A stretch of DNA of 64,000 nucleotides from Bradyrhizobium prioriisuperbiae (GCF_032397745.1 NZ_CP135921.1:7614501-7678500), one strand, 5' to 3'; numbered from the stretch's first letter, positions 18,631-29,769 are shown. Made by a program: numbers and translations. The notes: generated from the sequence alone by a model not told the origin.

Positions 18631-18897
18631 TCAGTGCGCGGTCATCCAGACGCGAGCTTCCCGCTGCGCCAAAGCGATCTCGGTATCCGACATCATCGCG
18701 GCAACCTCCCGGCGCATCGCGATTGCGTCCACTCTGCCCTTGAGAGCCGCGAGATTGAACCATTTATGAGCCGCAACCAAGTCGACGATGCCCGAGCGCC
18801 CGCTCGAATAAACCATCCCGAGATCAAACAGCACGTCCGGATTGGCGCTCACCTCGACCGGCAAAGCCGTGTCGGTCTGAATATCGATCTGCAACAT
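18631..18897 (-). CDS. Small Sel1-repeat-like protein
   Basis: The 88-residue product contains a single Sel1/TPR-like unit, VLFDLGMVYSSGRSGIVDLV followed by AAHKWFNLAALKGRVDAI, and a charged C-terminal helix. There is no signal peptide. Similar short single-repeat proteins are common in Bradyrhizobium; their role is unknown, though Sel1 units usually mediate protein contacts. It is convergent with the BA14K gene. Length and conserved KWFNLAAL motif support a real gene. Confidence 0.75.
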   Translation of the reverse strand: MLQIDIQTDTALPVEVSANPDVLFDLGMVYSSGRSGIVDLVAAHKWFNLAALKGRVDAIAMRREVAAMMSDTEIALAQREARVWMTAH

Positions 18898-19573
18898 CTA
18901 ACTTCCCCATCTTTGACGGCCGAAGTGCGAACGGACCGTGTCTCCGGTCGATGCACCGCCGCGGCTCCTGTCCAAATACGTCCAACGGCCTGCTATTCCC
19001 CACCGCCGTTGTGCCGGCGTGTTGGGATGATCATGACCCATCAAATTTGAAGAGCAGTTTAAGTATCGCGATGAATCGAAGATGAACGCCGCTCGGGTGA
19101 AAGCACCGACGAAGTGAGAAATTTGTTGTTTTTCAATAACTTTCGAGACAGGGCAGCAATTGATTTACCGTCGCGCTTGGCGGACCGATAACCATGCTCG
19201 AAAGCAGCGCCCCAAGCTCGCGAGGCCGTCCGACTTTATCGCCGGGCACGACAAAGCGCGGCATCAGTGGCGACAGGAAGCAAAATTTTGGAAGATGTCT
19301 TGGGGGGCCGGCTAGCTCGGCCGGTACGAGAACGAGGGCGTCGGTGAACACGTCAGGATCAAGATCTCACACAGGCGAAGCTGCCGGTAAAATTGCGGAC
19401 CACTGATCCGCAACGATTGAAGATCGTTTTGCTCTTCTACCAGACCGACCTTCATCCGAGCGAACTCTGATGAGAGGAACGATCTGGCCGCCTGACCTGA
19501 TGTCTCGCCGACACCCTCTTTCGTCGTTCAGAGCAGTCCGGTCGAACTCCGCGTCGCGGATATCTGCGGTGCT
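18898..19573. other. Gene-poor stretch, no confident gene
   Basis: About 680 nt without a supported gene. A 72-codon frame on the minus strand (19133-19351) has ordinary composition but no recognisable motif, and I do not call it. The early part probably carries the promoter of the Sel1-like gene. AT content is somewhat higher around 19040-19150 than in neighbouring genes. Confidence 0.5.
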
Positions 19574-19613
19574 CTTATGACGATACCGGCAATGACTGCC
19601 GGCAATTCATAAG
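19574..19613 (-). terminator. Inverted repeat downstream of lysine-rich small gene
   Basis: Outer arms CTTATGA/TCATAAG and inner arms CCGGCA/TGCCGG form a hairpin 9 nt beyond the stop codon of the 30-residue gene. No strong T-tract is present on the minus strand. Confidence 0.45.
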
Positions 19614-19621
19614 GCAATGCC

Positions 19622-19714
19622 TTACTTCTTCTTCTTGGCGACCTTGCGGGTCTTCTTCGCAGTCTTCTTCACTGCGGACTTCGCCTTCTTCGCCTTCTTC
19701 GCTTTCTTGGCCAT
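19622..19714 (-). CDS. 30-residue lysine-rich basic protein
   Basis: The frame encodes MAKKAKKAKK, then AKSAVKKTAKK and TRKVAKKKK, about half lysine, with alanine in a repeating pattern like eukaryotic H1 tails. A strong ribosome-binding site (GGAGGG, 4 nt spacing) precedes the ATG and a hairpin follows the stop, so it is very likely expressed. Comparable tiny lysine-rich proteins occur in Bradyrhizobium. Nucleic-acid binding is probable from charge alone; no function is established. Confidence 0.75.
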   Translation of the reverse strand: MAKKAKKAKKAKSAVKKTAKKTRKVAKKKK

Positions 19715-20276
19715 GTTGCCCTCCATAAGATGTGAGATGGCTTAATCGCTGTGTGCACTCGGGAATCGAAATGCACTTCTCTTGGATTACACCAACAGAT
19801 GGAAAAAAACAGTGTCTCGCTTAAGGAAGTGTTGACGTTCTCGACACGCGGCGTGTTGCGCACATTCAGCTTCGACAACGCAGCGAACGCGCGGCGTGAT
19901 GCGGGTGACATGCGAGAAACCCAGACGCCATCGTGTCAACATCGACGAAGTGCCTTAATTAAAGGCCTATTCTTCATTCGTGTTGATTCAATTTTGCATT
20001 CGACAGTCGCCGAACCGAGTCGCGGAAGCATTCAAAATCGCGTTTCGCGGACTCTGAGTCGCCAAACTTGGCAATAAAATTATTTTCAAGGGTGTGGGTA
20101 TAAAACGTCGCCGATGCTGGCCAACCGACCTGATTTGAGCGAATCGCTGATAGTGATTCGCACCCGGAGGTCGGCCCGTTTATCGTCTCGCGAGACCGCG
20201 AGGGTCGTGATCTCGCCCCCGCGTGCACCCGATTTTTCCAGAAACGAACTGCGACGATCGCGCGTCGCGCACTCGG
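19715..20276. other. Intergenic region downstream of gatB
   Basis: About 560 nt with no supported gene. It holds the promoter of the lysine-rich small gene just right of 19714. Several short frames on both strands (for example 19974-20228 minus and 20086-20280 minus) lack motifs, good starts or ribosome-binding sites. The stretch is relatively AT-rich around 19960-20110. Confidence 0.45.
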
Positions 20277-21761
20277 TCAAAGGCCGAGTTTGGATTTCAG
20301 CAGGTCGTTCACCGCCTGCGGATTGGCTTTGCCACCCGACGACTTCATCACCTGGCCGACGAACCAGCCGATCATCGCCGGCTTCGCCGTAACCTGCGCC
20401 ACCTTGTCCGGATTGGCGGCAATGATGTCGTCCACCACCTTCTCGATGGCGCCGAGATCGGTGACCTGCTTCATGCCGCGCGCTTCCACCAGCGCCCGCG
20501 GATCGCCGCCCTCGCTCCAGACGATCTCGAACAGATCCTTCGCGATCTTTCCGGAGATGGTTTGTTCTCCGATCAGGTCGACGATCGCGCTCAATTGCGT
20601 CGCCGACACCGGGGATGATGCAATGTCCTTGCTCTCCTTGTTCAGGCGCCCGAACAGTTCGTTGATCACCCAGTTCGCCGCCAGCTTGCCGTCACGCGCC
20701 TTGTCGGCGAGCGCCGCCAGCACCGCCTCATAGAAGTTGGCGCTCTCCTGCTCATTCACGAGCACACTGGCATCGTACGACGACAGGCCGAAGTCCCTGA
20801 TGAATCGCGCTTTCTTCTCATCGGGCAATTCCGGCAGGTGCGCCTTCAACTCGTCGACGAAGCTTTGCGTGAACTCCAGCGGCAGCAGGTCCGGATCCGG
20901 GAAATAGCGATAGTCATGCGCCTCTTCCTTGGAACGCATCGACCGGGTCTCGCCCTTCACGGCGTCGAACAGCCGGGTCTCCTGGTCGATGCTGCCGCCG
21001 TCCTCGAGAACTCCGATCTGGCGGCGCGCCTCAAACTCGATCGCCTGACCGATGAAGCGGATCGAGTTGATATTCTTGATCTCGCAGCGGGTTCCGAACG
21101 GCTCACCGGGACGACGCACCGACACGTTGACGTCGGCGCGGAGGCTGCCCTTCTCCATGTCGCCGTCACACGTTCCGAGATAGCGCAGGATCGAGCGCAT
21201 CTTGGTGACGTAGGCACAGGCTTGGTCGGAGGAGCGGATGTCGGGCTTGGACACGATCTCCATCAGTGCGACCCCGCACCGGTTCAGATCGACAAACGAC
21301 AGGGCCGGGTGCTGGTCGTGCAGCAATTTACCGGCGTCCTGCTCCAGATGCAGGCGCTCGATGCCGACGCTGAAGCTCTCCCCGTCCTCGGTTTCGGCGA
21401 TGACGATGCCTTCGCCCACGATCGGCGACTTGTATTGGCTGATCTGGTAACCCTGCGGCGAGTCGGGATAAAAATAATTCTTGCGGTCGAAGGTCGAACG
21501 CAGGTTGATCGCGGCCTTCAGACCGAGGCCGGTGCGAACCGCCTGCGCCACGCACTCCGCGTTGATGACCGGCAGCATTCCCGGCATGGCGGCATCGACC
21601 AGCGACACATGGGCGTTGGGGTCGCCGCCGAACGCAGTCGAAGAGCCGGAAAACAGTTTGGACTGCGACATCACCTGGGCGTGAATTTCCAGCCCGATCA
21701 CCACTTCCCAGTCGCCGGTGGCGCCCTTGATCAGCTTCGACGGTTTGACGGGTGCGTTCAT
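20277..21761 (-). CDS. gatB: Aspartyl/glutamyl-tRNA(Asn/Gln) amidotransferase subunit B
   Basis: The 494-residue protein has the GatB N-terminal [10 protein letters not shown], the motif [19 protein letters not shown] and the metal-binding core with HLEQDAGKL and [11 protein letters not shown]. The C-terminal helical YqeY-like tail ends at the stop 20277. It is the kinase/tRNA-binding subunit of the GatCAB complex that converts Glu-tRNA(Gln) or Asp-tRNA(Asn) to the amidated form. I start at the ATG 21761 (MNAPVKPSK); the upstream in-frame start adds 14 unrelated residues. A patatin gene lies between it and gatA. Confidence 0.95.
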   Translation of the reverse strand: MNAPVKPSKLIKGATGDWEVVIGLEIHAQVMSQSKLFSGSSTAFGGDPNAHVSLVDAAMPGMLPVINAECVAQAVRTGLGLKAAINLRSTFDRKNYFYPDSPQGYQISQYKSPIVGEGIVIAETEDGESFSVGIERLHLEQDAGKLLHDQHPALSFVDLNRCGVALMEIVSKPDIRSSDQACAYVTKMRSILRYLGTCDGDMEKGSLRADVNVSVRRPGEPFGTRCEIKNINSIRFIGQAIEFEARRQIGVLEDGGSIDQETRLFDAVKGETRSMRSKEEAHDYRYFPDPDLLPLEFTQSFVDELKAHLPELPDEKKARFIRDFGLSSYDASVLVNEQESANFYEAVLAALADKARDGKLAANWVINELFGRLNKESKDIASSPVSATQLSAIVDLIGEQTISGKIAKDLFEIVWSEGGDPRALVEARGMKQVTDLGAIEKVVDDIIAANPDKVAQVTAKPAMIGWFVGQVMKSSGGKANPQAVNDLLKSKLGL

Positions 21762-21868
21762 GACGGTATCCAATAACAGCGGCGTTCGACCATTTTCGAG
21801 CAATTTCGCCCTATCGCTTCGCCCAATGGATGAGGCCAGTCAAGCCCGGGACAGCCCGGCAGGACGGT

Positions 21869-23275
21869 TTACAAGCCCCTGCGGAAGGACTGAAAGGATT
21901 GGCTGCTGCGCAGAGCATCCGCCCCTCCCTGGATCAACAGATCGACCTGCTCCGCCGGCAGCGTCAGCCGCGTCGGAACGGCTTCCAGGATGCCGGCCCG
22001 CGCCGTACCCAGCCGATCGAAGCCGATCCGGTCGACGAATGCGCTGACGTCATTGCATTTCCAGCCCGCCGGCAGGCCGAGACGAGCCCGATCGGCCCCC
22101 GACAGCCCGCAGCGCCAACGGCGCACCTTCACGGTCCAGTCGTTCACGAGAGCGCTGAAGGCGGCGTAGCTCGAGCGCACACTCGCATCGATCGCGGTGT
22201 CGGCGGCGGCCGCGACCAGTTCGGGACCTGATGGCCCTTCAAGACGGTTAGCCCAGTCGCCCGACGGCCCGCGCCCGGCATCAACGACCAGGAACATGAT
22301 CCGCCGCACGCGCGCAGCCTGGCGTTCGGTCATCGGCTCATAAGCGCGCTCCGCGGCCAGCATTCCGATGCTGAGACCGGAGAGCCCGTAATTGTCGACC
22401 AGGCCGCCATCGAGCAGCTTGACGTATTTCATCGAGCCATCGTGGTAGCGTCCCAGCGCCTGCGCGTAGGAGCGCAGCAGCGGCTGCACGTCGGGATTGT
22501 TGCGGGCCTTGTCCACCCAAGCCGGCAGACGCGCGCCGCATCCGCCCGGATACGTCTCCAGCACGATCGGCGCGAACGCCACCGGCACCGCGGCTGATGC
22601 GGCAACGGCATCGGCTAATCGGTACGAACCGATATTGCTGCACAGCGCATCGAACGTGGCTTTGCCGAACACGAACGGAACCCGATTGTAGATATCGGAC
22701 GCATTGATCAGGATCTGCGGGCTGCGATCGCTCGGGAATGCTCCGAACGTCGCCCCGTCGAACAGATTTTGATCCAGCCAGCTCGGAAACTGACTGCTAT
22801 TGACGCCGCCACCGAGCGCGCGACCAAGATTGCCGAGGCTGATCTTGGTGTTCAGCCCCTCCTCCGCATTGCGCAGCAGGAACCGCTCGCGGAAATCGTC
22901 GAGCGCGGCCCGGCGCTTCAGTCCGAAATAAGCTGCCGTGATCGAGCCACCGGACACCCCCGACACGAAGTCGACGCGATCGATCAGCGACCCTGACCCG
23001 GTGCGGGAGCGTTCGAGTTCGTTGAGCACACCGAACGAGAACGCGGCAGCGCGTGTTCCGCCGCCAGAGAACGACAGCGCCAGGAGCACGTCGCCGGTGA
23101 ACACGGGATCCATTCCCGCGACGGTGTTGACGGGCTGGGCCGCGGAGAGCGGCTGGTTGGATGGCAGGTTATAGACCGAGGCGCAGCCGGACACGGCCAC
23201 CACGCAGGCCGTCAAGACAAACGCCAAACCCCACGACCGCACACAACGCTCCCGACGACACGTCCCCGTGCCCAT
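21869..23275 (-). CDS. Patatin-like phospholipase lipoprotein
   Basis: The protein begins with a lipoprotein signal ending in the lipobox AVSGC (cysteine near residue 30). The patatin domain follows: oxyanion motif SFSGGGTRAAAFS, nucleophile elbow GVSGGS, and DGGLVDNYG with the catalytic aspartate. The lipid anchor places it on the periplasmic side of a membrane. It lies between gatA and gatB on the same strand, with about 80-110 nt on either side. The start at 23275 (MGTGT) suits the signal peptide; 23287 is also possible. Membrane phospholipid or acyl-ester hydrolysis is expected from the family. Confidence 0.88.
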   Translation of the reverse strand: MGTGTCRRERCVRSWGLAFVLTACVVAVSGCASVYNLPSNQPLSAAQPVNTVAGMDPVFTGDVLLALSFSGGGTRAAAFSFGVLNELERSRTGSGSLIDRVDFVSGVSGGSITAAYFGLKRRAALDDFRERFLLRNAEEGLNTKISLGNLGRALGGGVNSSQFPSWLDQNLFDGATFGAFPSDRSPQILINASDIYNRVPFVFGKATFDALCSNIGSYRLADAVAASAAVPVAFAPIVLETYPGGCGARLPAWVDKARNNPDVQPLLRSYAQALGRYHDGSMKYVKLLDGGLVDNYGLSGLSIGMLAAERAYEPMTERQAARVRRIMFLVVDAGRGPSGDWANRLEGPSGPELVAAAADTAIDASVRSSYAAFSALVNDWTVKVRRWRCGLSGADRARLGLPAGWKCNDVSAFVDRIGFDRLGTARAGILEAVPTRLTLPAEQVDLLIQGGADALRSSQSFQSFRRGL

Positions 23276-23357
23276 AATGTACCGCACTCCGGCGCCGTTC
23301 GATCAGCGTCGGCATCAGCGATACCTAATAAGGTTAATTGGGGTGGGATTACGGTCG

Positions 23358-24827
23358 TTACCACCATCTCGTGGGCGTGAAGCGCCCGGCCGCCTGCTCG
23401 ATCACTTCACCGAGCGAGAACAGAGTGCTTTCTTCGAACGGGCGACCGATCAGTTGCAGGCCGAGCGGCAGCCCCTGCCCGTCCTTGCCGGCGGGGACCG
23501 CGATGCCTGGCAAGCCCGCCATATTCACCGGCACCGTGAAGATGTCGTTGAGGTACATCTCGATCGGATCGGCTTTTTCACCAATCCCGAAGGCGGCCGA
23601 CGGCGTCGCCGGCGTCAGGATCGCGTGCACCCCCGTGGCGAAACAATCTTCGAAATCCTTCTTGATCAAGGTGCGGACCTTCTGCGCCCGCAGGTAATAG
23701 GCATCATAATAGCCGGCCGAGAGCACATAGGTGCCGATCATGACACGGCGACGCACCTCGGCACCGAAACCAGCAGCTCGGGTATTCTCGTACATCTCGA
23801 TGATGTTGCGTCCCGGTTCGCGCAGGCCGTAACGCACGCCGTCGTAACGGGCGAGATTGGACGAGGCCTCGGCGGGTGCGACAATATAGTACGCCGGAAG
23901 CGCGTACCTGGTGTGAGGCAGCGAGACCTCGACAAGCTCGGCGCCTGCGGCTTTCAGCCACTCCGCACCCCGACCCCACAGTTTTTCGATCTCCGCCGAC
24001 ATACCGTCGAGGCGATATTCCCTGGGGATACCGATCTTCATGCCTTTGACCGATTGCCCGACCGCAGCTTCGAAATCCGGCACGGGCTGATTTGCCGAGG
24101 TGCTGTCCTTCGGATCATACCCGGCCATCGAGCGCATCAGGATCGCGGTATCACGCACGGTCCGGGCAAACGGGCCCGCCTGATCGAGCGACGAGGCGAA
24201 CGCGACAATGCCCCAGCGCGAACAGCGACCGTAGGTCGGCTTGATGCCGACAATGCCGGTGAACGCCGCGGGCTGGCGGATCGAGCCGCCGGTGTCGGTG
24301 CCGGTTGCGCCCACACAAAGACCGGCGGCAACCGCCGCAGCCGAGCCGCCCGACGATCCACCGGGAACGAGTTTTGTGTTCGCGCCTTCGCGGCGCCAGG
24401 GATTGACCACCGAGCCGAGCGCGGAGGTCTCGTTCGACGAGCCCATGGCGAACTCGTCATTGTTGAGCTTGCCGAGCATCACCGCGCCGTCGCGCCAGAG
24501 CTGCGAGGTCACCGTGGATTCATAAGGCGGCACGAAGTTGCCGAGAATCTTGGAGCAGGCCGTTGTCCGCACCCCTTTGGTGGCGAACAGATCCTTGATG
24601 CCGAGCGGAAGGCCGCTGAGCGGACCGCCCTCGCCCTTGCCTATTTTGATGTCGGCGGCGCGCGCCATCATGCGCGCTTCGTCCGGTGTTTCCAGCACGA
24701 ACGCATTGAGCGCCCGCGCCTGCTCGACAGCCGCGAGATGGGCGTCGGTCAGTTCGAGCGAGGTGAAGGCTTTGGCTTTCAGGCCGTCGCGGGCCTCGGC
24801 CAGCGTCAGCGACGTCAGGTCAGTCAT
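23358..24827 (-). CDS. gatA: Aspartyl/glutamyl-tRNA(Asn/Gln) amidotransferase subunit A
   Basis: A 489-residue amidase-signature protein: catalytic lysine in [10 protein letters not shown], cis-serine in [16 protein letters not shown] and nucleophile serine in [14 protein letters not shown]. The rest matches GatA in length and in [19 protein letters not shown]. It releases ammonia from glutamine and passes it to GatB. The start ATG overlaps the stop of a 76-residue upstream gene by ATGA, so translation is coupled. Confidence 0.96.
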   Translation of the reverse strand: MTDLTSLTLAEARDGLKAKAFTSLELTDAHLAAVEQARALNAFVLETPDEARMMARAADIKIGKGEGGPLSGLPLGIKDLFATKGVRTTACSKILGNFVPPYESTVTSQLWRDGAVMLGKLNNDEFAMGSSNETSALGSVVNPWRREGANTKLVPGGSSGGSAAAVAAGLCVGATGTDTGGSIRQPAAFTGIVGIKPTYGRCSRWGIVAFASSLDQAGPFARTVRDTAILMRSMAGYDPKDSTSANQPVPDFEAAVGQSVKGMKIGIPREYRLDGMSAEIEKLWGRGAEWLKAAGAELVEVSLPHTRYALPAYYIVAPAEASSNLARYDGVRYGLREPGRNIIEMYENTRAAGFGAEVRRRVMIGTYVLSAGYYDAYYLRAQKVRTLIKKDFEDCFATGVHAILTPATPSAAFGIGEKADPIEMYLNDIFTVPVNMAGLPGIAVPAGKDGQGLPLGLQLIGRPFEESTLFSLGEVIEQAAGRFTPTRWW

Positions 24828-25054
24828 TCGTCAACCGGATCACAGGAAAAAGGAGAACGAGGGGCGGACGGCGTGGACACCGCCGGTGTGTGAATCGAGA
24901 GCGTGGTGTCGGCGACCTTATTCGACGAGGTCAGGGCTGAAATAGCAGCATCCATCGCCTTGTCGGGATCGGCGCCCTTGCCCTGGCGCTGCATGTCATC
25001 GAGATAGGCCATGTACGCCTGATAGGCCTTCTCGTCATCGCAGAGCAGACACAT
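24824..25054 (-). CDS. Small conserved protein between gatC and gatA
   Basis: The 76-residue frame starts [20 protein letters not shown], with a CxxC pair at residues 2-5, a helical acidic middle and a Ser/Pro-rich tail ending CDPVDE. It starts 30 nt after the gatC stop and overlaps gatA by 4 nt, so it is probably translated with the gat genes. The CxxC could bind a metal, but no family is recognised. A link to the amidotransferase is inferred only from position. Confidence 0.7.
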   Translation of the reverse strand: MCLLCDDEKAYQAYMAYLDDMQRQGKGADPDKAMDAAISALTSSNKVADTTLSIHTPAVSTPSAPRSPFSCDPVDE

Positions 25055-25084
25055 CGCGGTTGGCTTCCTGGGCTCGCGTTCGAC

Positions 25085-25683
<599 letters not shown>

Positions 25684-26181
25684 ATGACGATGCCGGCACA
25701 AATCCTTCCTCTGATCGACGCTGCAACCCATTGGCCGGATCGCGGACCGCTGATCGGCCTCGATCTCGGCACCAAGACCATCGGCGTTGCTGTGTCCGAC
25801 CCTGATCGCAGGCTGGCGACCGGGGTCGAGACGATCCAGCGCAAGGCGTTCACGGCGGACGCCGCACGGCTGTTGGCGCTGGCGGGCGAACGGAAGGTGG
25901 TGGGGTTCGTGCTGGGGCTGCCGATCAACATGGATGGCAGCGAAGGTCCACGCGCCCAATCGACCCGTGCCTTCGCCCGCAACTTTGCCCGCCTCACCGA
26001 TCTCGCCATCGGTCTCTGGGACGAGCGGCTCTCCACCGCGGCGGTGGAGCGCGAACTGATCGCCGCCGACGCCAGCCGCGCCAAGCGCGCCAAGGTGATC
26101 GACGAGCACGCCGCAATCTTCATTCTCCAGGGCGCGCTCGACCGGTTGGCGAGCCTGCGCCATTCCGGCGGAACAGCCTGA
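25684..26181 (+). CDS. yqgF: YqgF/RuvX-type putative Holliday junction resolvase / pre-16S rRNA nuclease
   Basis: The 165-residue protein has the RNase H-like fold motifs of Yqg[16 protein letters not shown] with the first catalytic aspartate, [32 protein letters not shown] with the catalytic glutamate, and the C-terminal [16 protein letters not shown] with the last acidic residue. In E. coli the homologue matures the 16S rRNA 5' end. It is divergent from gatC, a conserved arrangement, and its stop is 2 nt from the next start. Confidence 0.93.
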   Translation: MTMPAQILPLIDAATHWPDRGPLIGLDLGTKTIGVAVSDPDRRLATGVETIQRKAFTADAARLLALAGERKVVGFVLGLPINMDGSEGPRAQSTRAFARNFARLTDLAIGLWDERLSTAAVERELIAADASRAKRAKVIDEHAAIFILQGALDRLASLRHSGGTA

Positions 26182-26183
26182 CC

Positions 26184-27110
26184 ATGCTGGTGGTACTCAC
26201 GGCGCTTGTGCCGATCTTCATGCTGATCGTGCTCGGCTATGGCTTGAGCCGCACGCTGTTGTCGAACTCCGCCCAATGGGTCGGGATCGAGCAGCTCAGC
26301 TACTATGTGCTGTTCCCGGCGTTGCTGATCTACACTCTCGCCCGCGCGGATCTCTCGTCCGTACCGGTGTTCGGGGTCGGCGGGGCGCTGTTGCTTGCGG
26401 TGCTGGTGATGTCGGCTCTGTGCTTCGCCTTGCGCCCGCTGCTCGCAAACCGTTTGAACGTGGACGGCCCGGCATTTTCGTCGGTGTTTCAGGGCGCGAC
26501 GCGCTGGCAGACCTACATCGCGCTCGCGGTCGCCGGCAATTTGTTCGGCTATCGCGGCCTGGCGCTGGCGTCCGTCGCCATGGTGGCGATGATCCCGATC
26601 CTGAACGTGATGTGCGTCTCGGTCCTCGCACATTATGCGTCGCCGCAGCGGCTGCCGCCGATGGCGCTGCTCAAGGCGATATCCGGCAATCCGCTGACCT
26701 GGGGCTGCGTGATCGGCCTTGCGGTCAATCTGTCTGGGGTGCCGATCCCGACCGCGCTGAATGACTTCGTCGATGCGCTGGGACGAGCATCGCTGGCCAC
26801 GGGGCTGCTGACGGTCGGCGCCGGGCTCGATCCGAAAGCGCTGCTGCGCCCGACTGGTGCTGCAATCATTGCCGTCGCGTTGAAGCTTGTCGTGATGCCG
26901 CTGATCGCAATCGCGCTTGCTTTGCTGTTCGGCGTCGGCGGAGCGGGTCTCGTGGTTGTGGCCTGCTGCTCGGCGGTGCCGACGGCCTCGTCGGCCTATC
27001 TGCTGGCCAAGCAGATGGGCGGCGATGCGCCGCTGATTGCCCAGATTGTCACCCTGCAGACCGCTTTTGCAGCTATCACCATGCCGATCGCGCTGGCGCT
27101 GGTCCAATAA
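26184..27110 (+). CDS. AEC-family (auxin efflux carrier type) permease
   Basis: A 308-residue integral membrane protein with about ten hydrophobic segments, beginning LVVLTALVPIFMLIVLGYGL. It has the AEC-family features FPALLIYTLARAD and GNPLTWGCVIGLAVNLSG and a C-terminal ASSAYLLAKQMGGD. Bacterial members export malonate, malate or other small anions. It starts 2 nt after the yqgF stop, so the two are co-transcribed, though no functional link is evident. Substrate unknown. Confidence 0.87.
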   Translation: MLVVLTALVPIFMLIVLGYGLSRTLLSNSAQWVGIEQLSYYVLFPALLIYTLARADLSSVPVFGVGGALLLAVLVMSALCFALRPLLANRLNVDGPAFSSVFQGATRWQTYIALAVAGNLFGYRGLALASVAMVAMIPILNVMCVSVLAHYASPQRLPPMALLKAISGNPLTWGCVIGLAVNLSGVPIPTALNDFVDALGRASLATGLLTVGAGLDPKALLRPTGAAIIAVALKLVVMPLIAIALALLFGVGGAGLVVVACCSAVPTASSAYLLAKQMGGDAPLIAQIVTLQTAFAAITMPIALALVQ

Positions 27111-27116
27111 CGTGCT

Positions 27117-28769
27117 TCAGAACTCCGGCAACGCCCGCGCCAGCAGGGCACGGCTGTCGTCAACAGACAGGTCAGCCGCGCCGTAGAAATGACCGGCGTC
27201 GCCGGTCAGGCGGGTGGCGGCGAACAGGGCGGCGTGGTCGGGTTGGACCATTTTTAGACCAGCGACTGCCGCGATCAGCGCGAGCTGTTCGACCGCGGCG
27301 CGTGCCAGACGCTCGGACTCCGACCCGCGCAAGGCCTTGCCGACAAAGGCAAATGCCTCGGCGATGCCGGGAAGCCCCCGGGTCTCGTCCGCCAGCGCCT
27401 GCAACACGGCTTGCGCAGCCTCCGGCTCACGGCCGAGCGCGCGGAGCACGTCGAGGCACATGACGTTGCCGGAACCTTCCCAGATCGCATTCACCGGCGC
27501 CTCGCGGTAATGGCGCGCCAGAATGCCCTCCTCGACATAGCCGTTGCCGCCCAGGCACTCCATCGCCTCGTAGAGGAAGCCTGGCGCACTCTTGCAGGTC
27601 CAGTATTTCACCACCGGCGTCAGCAGCCGCATCCGCGCGGCCTCACCGGCGTCGGTCGGCGCAAGATCAAACGAATGGCAGAGCCGCATCACCAGCGCAG
27701 TCGACGCCTCCACATGCAGCGCCATGTCGGCGAGCACGCTGCGCATCAAGGGCTGGTCCACCAGATGCTTCTGGAACACGCTGCGATGTCTTGTGTGATG
27801 CAACGCATGCGCGAGGCCCGAGCGCATCAGACCGGCCGAGGCGATGGCGCAGTCCTGCCGGGTCAGCGACACCATCTGGATGATGGTCGGCACACCGCGG
27901 CCCTCCTCGCCCAGGCGCAGCGCATGAGTGCCGGTGAACTCGACCTCGGACGAGGCATTGGAGCGGTTGCCGAGCTTGTCCTTCAGGCGCTGGAAGTGGA
28001 TGGCGTTGACCTGACCATCGGGGGTGAAGCGCGGCATGACAAAACAGGTCAGCCCGCCCGGCGCCTGGGCCAGCACCAGGAACGCGTCGCACATCGGCGC
28101 CGACATGAACCATTTATGCCCGGTGATGCGATAGGCGCCGCTGCCGTCCGGCTCGGCCCGGGTCATGTTGGCGCGCACGTCGGTGCCGCCCTGCTTTTCG
28201 GTCATGCCCATGCCGATGGTCATGCCGCGCTTGGACGGCCATGGCGCAAAACTCGGATCGTAGCTGCGCGTGCCGAGTACCGGCATGACCTTTTCCAACA
28301 CCGCCGAATCGACCGCCAGCGCACCGACCGCGGCGCGGGTCATGGTGATCGGGCAGAGGTGCCCGGTCTCAACCTGCGCGGCGATAAAGAATTTGGTCGC
28401 CCGGATCACCTCCGCGCCATCCCCCATGGACGCGCCCAAACTGGTCCAGGTCGAATTGTGCAGCCCGGCACGGGCGCTGTGCGCCATCAGCTCATGATAG
28501 GCCGGATGAAACTCGACCTCGTCGCGCCGAAAGCCCTTGGCGTCGAACAGCCGCAGCTTTGGCGTGTTCTCATTGGCAAGCCGGCCGCGCTGCGCCATCG
28601 CCGCCGAGCCCCAGTGGCCGCCGAATTCGATGAGTTCGGCGTCGGCCGCAGTCCCCGCGGTCGCCGCTACCGCGTCCCGCAGCGGCTGGTCCAGCGTGAA
28701 CAGATTGACGTCCTCGAACGGCGGCGACTGGTTGAGGACATCGTGGGTGGCGAACGAGGCCTGCGTCAT
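27117..28769 (-). CDS. aidB: AidB-like acyl-CoA dehydrogenase family protein
   Basis: The 550-residue protein matches AidB in length and layout: an N-terminal domain with NQSPPFEDVNLFTLDQPLRD, an acyl-CoA dehydrogenase core with GMGMTEKQGGTDVRANMTRA, GHKWFMSAPMCDAFLVLAQA and DKLGNRSNASSEVEF, and a C-terminal helical domain with ECLGGNGYVEEG. E. coli AidB binds FAD and DNA and is part of the adaptive response to alkylation. I start at the ATG 28769 (MTQASFATH). It ends 7 nt from the convergent AEC gene. Confidence 0.88.
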   Translation of the reverse strand: MTQASFATHDVLNQSPPFEDVNLFTLDQPLRDAVAATAGTAADAELIEFGGHWGSAAMAQRGRLANENTPKLRLFDAKGFRRDEVEFHPAYHELMAHSARAGLHNSTWTSLGASMGDGAEVIRATKFFIAAQVETGHLCPITMTRAAVGALAVDSAVLEKVMPVLGTRSYDPSFAPWPSKRGMTIGMGMTEKQGGTDVRANMTRAEPDGSGAYRITGHKWFMSAPMCDAFLVLAQAPGGLTCFVMPRFTPDGQVNAIHFQRLKDKLGNRSNASSEVEFTGTHALRLGEEGRGVPTIIQMVSLTRQDCAIASAGLMRSGLAHALHHTRHRSVFQKHLVDQPLMRSVLADMALHVEASTALVMRLCHSFDLAPTDAGEAARMRLLTPVVKYWTCKSAPGFLYEAMECLGGNGYVEEGILARHYREAPVNAIWEGSGNVMCLDVLRALGREPEAAQAVLQALADETRGLPGIAEAFAFVGKALRGSESERLARAAVEQLALIAAVAGLKMVQPDHAALFAATRLTGDAGHFYGAADLSVDDSRALLARALPEF

Positions 28770-28848
28770 GGGACTTTTCCTGCCGAAACAATCTTCGCGC
28801 AAATCTATGCCCGCGCAGCGCCGATTTCACGCGGCAACGCACGCGACA

Positions 28849-29610
28849 TCAGCGCGCAATCGGGAAATCGTAAGCTGCGCCGCCGATGCCGGGCAACGAG
28901 AAATGCCACCACTCCTTGGCGTAATTCACGAAACCCACTTTCGTCATCGCGGCCACCAGCGTCTGGCGCCGCTGCCGCTGCGCCGGCGTGATCCCGGCCG
29001 CGGCAGTATGTGCTTTGGTGTCCGAGCAGTCGTAGCCGGTTCCCATGTCCACGGCATCGTCGGGCGCGCGCTGCCGCACACCCGCGGTGCAATCCCCATA
29101 GAGTCGTCCCGGATCAAACGCCTCCACCTTCGGTGCCGGCACCTCCACCAGGGTCAGGTCGACGGCCGCGCCGGTCGAATGCCCGGAATGCTCGGCGATG
29201 TAGCCGAGCCGGAACAAATCCGCCTTGCGCATCCCGGGATTGTAAGTGTGCTGCGCCGGTGTCTCCCGGCCGTCTTTGGACCACACCACCATATCGTGCA
29301 CCGCCCGCGCCGGCCGGTAGCAATCGTACATCTTCAGGGATAGCCGCCGCGGCGCAAGATCGCGCTGCACCTGCGCCAGCGCCCGGGCCACCGCCCGCTT
29401 CACCACACATTCGGCAGCGTCGTAGCCCGGCAGGCGTCGCCCGACAAAATTATTGAGTCCGGCATAGCGGATGTCCTGCCGGATGCTGGGATCGACGTCG
29501 CGCAGAAACACGAAATCGTCAGGCAGCCCCTGCGCCGCGGCGGCGGAACCCAGAACCAGCGCCAGCAGGCAACCCAATCCTGCGGCGATGAGGCTCTTCA
29601 CGTCAGGCAT
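28849..29610 (-). CDS. ddpX: D-alanyl-D-alanine dipeptidase (VanX/DdpX family, M15D), exported
   Basis: The 253-residue protein has a signal peptide ([20 protein letters not shown], ending near AAAQG). It shows the M15 zinc-site motifs: [22 protein letters not shown] with histidine and aspartate ligands, [10 protein letters not shown], and the C-terminal EWWHFSL with the catalytic glutamate and last histidine. The enzyme splits D-Ala-D-Ala released from peptidoglycan in the periplasm. The start at 29610 gives the clean signal peptide. It is divergent from pyrB across about 160 nt. Confidence 0.88.
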   Translation of the reverse strand: MPDVKSLIAAGLGCLLALVLGSAAAAQGLPDDFVFLRDVDPSIRQDIRYAGLNNFVGRRLPGYDAAECVVKRAVARALAQVQRDLAPRRLSLKMYDCYRPARAVHDMVVWSKDGRETPAQHTYNPGMRKADLFRLGYIAEHSGHSTGAAVDLTLVEVPAPKVEAFDPGRLYGDCTAGVRQRAPDDAVDMGTGYDCSDTKAHTAAAGITPAQRQRRQTLVAAMTKVGFVNYAKEWWHFSLPGIGGAAYDFPIAR

Positions 29611-29769
29611 CTCAACTTGAACCCTGTCTGGACCACCCGGGAGACCCACCGACACGCATCGTCCCATTTCAAGACTTTGCGAGGCCTGCCGGAATTGGCC
29701 GGGGATAAGTCCGCGGGGGGCGAATCCGCCTTGCCCTCCCCGGCAACTCTCCCTATAGCTCTTGCTTTA

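Noticed and set aside
19133..19351. 72-codon minus-strand frame in the gene-poor region
   Set aside because: No ribosome-binding site, motif or neighbour supports it; the length is within chance for this composition.
20086..20280. Short minus-strand frame starting at the gatB stop
   Set aside because: The start would be a TTG overlapping the gatB stop, with no motif; too weak to call.
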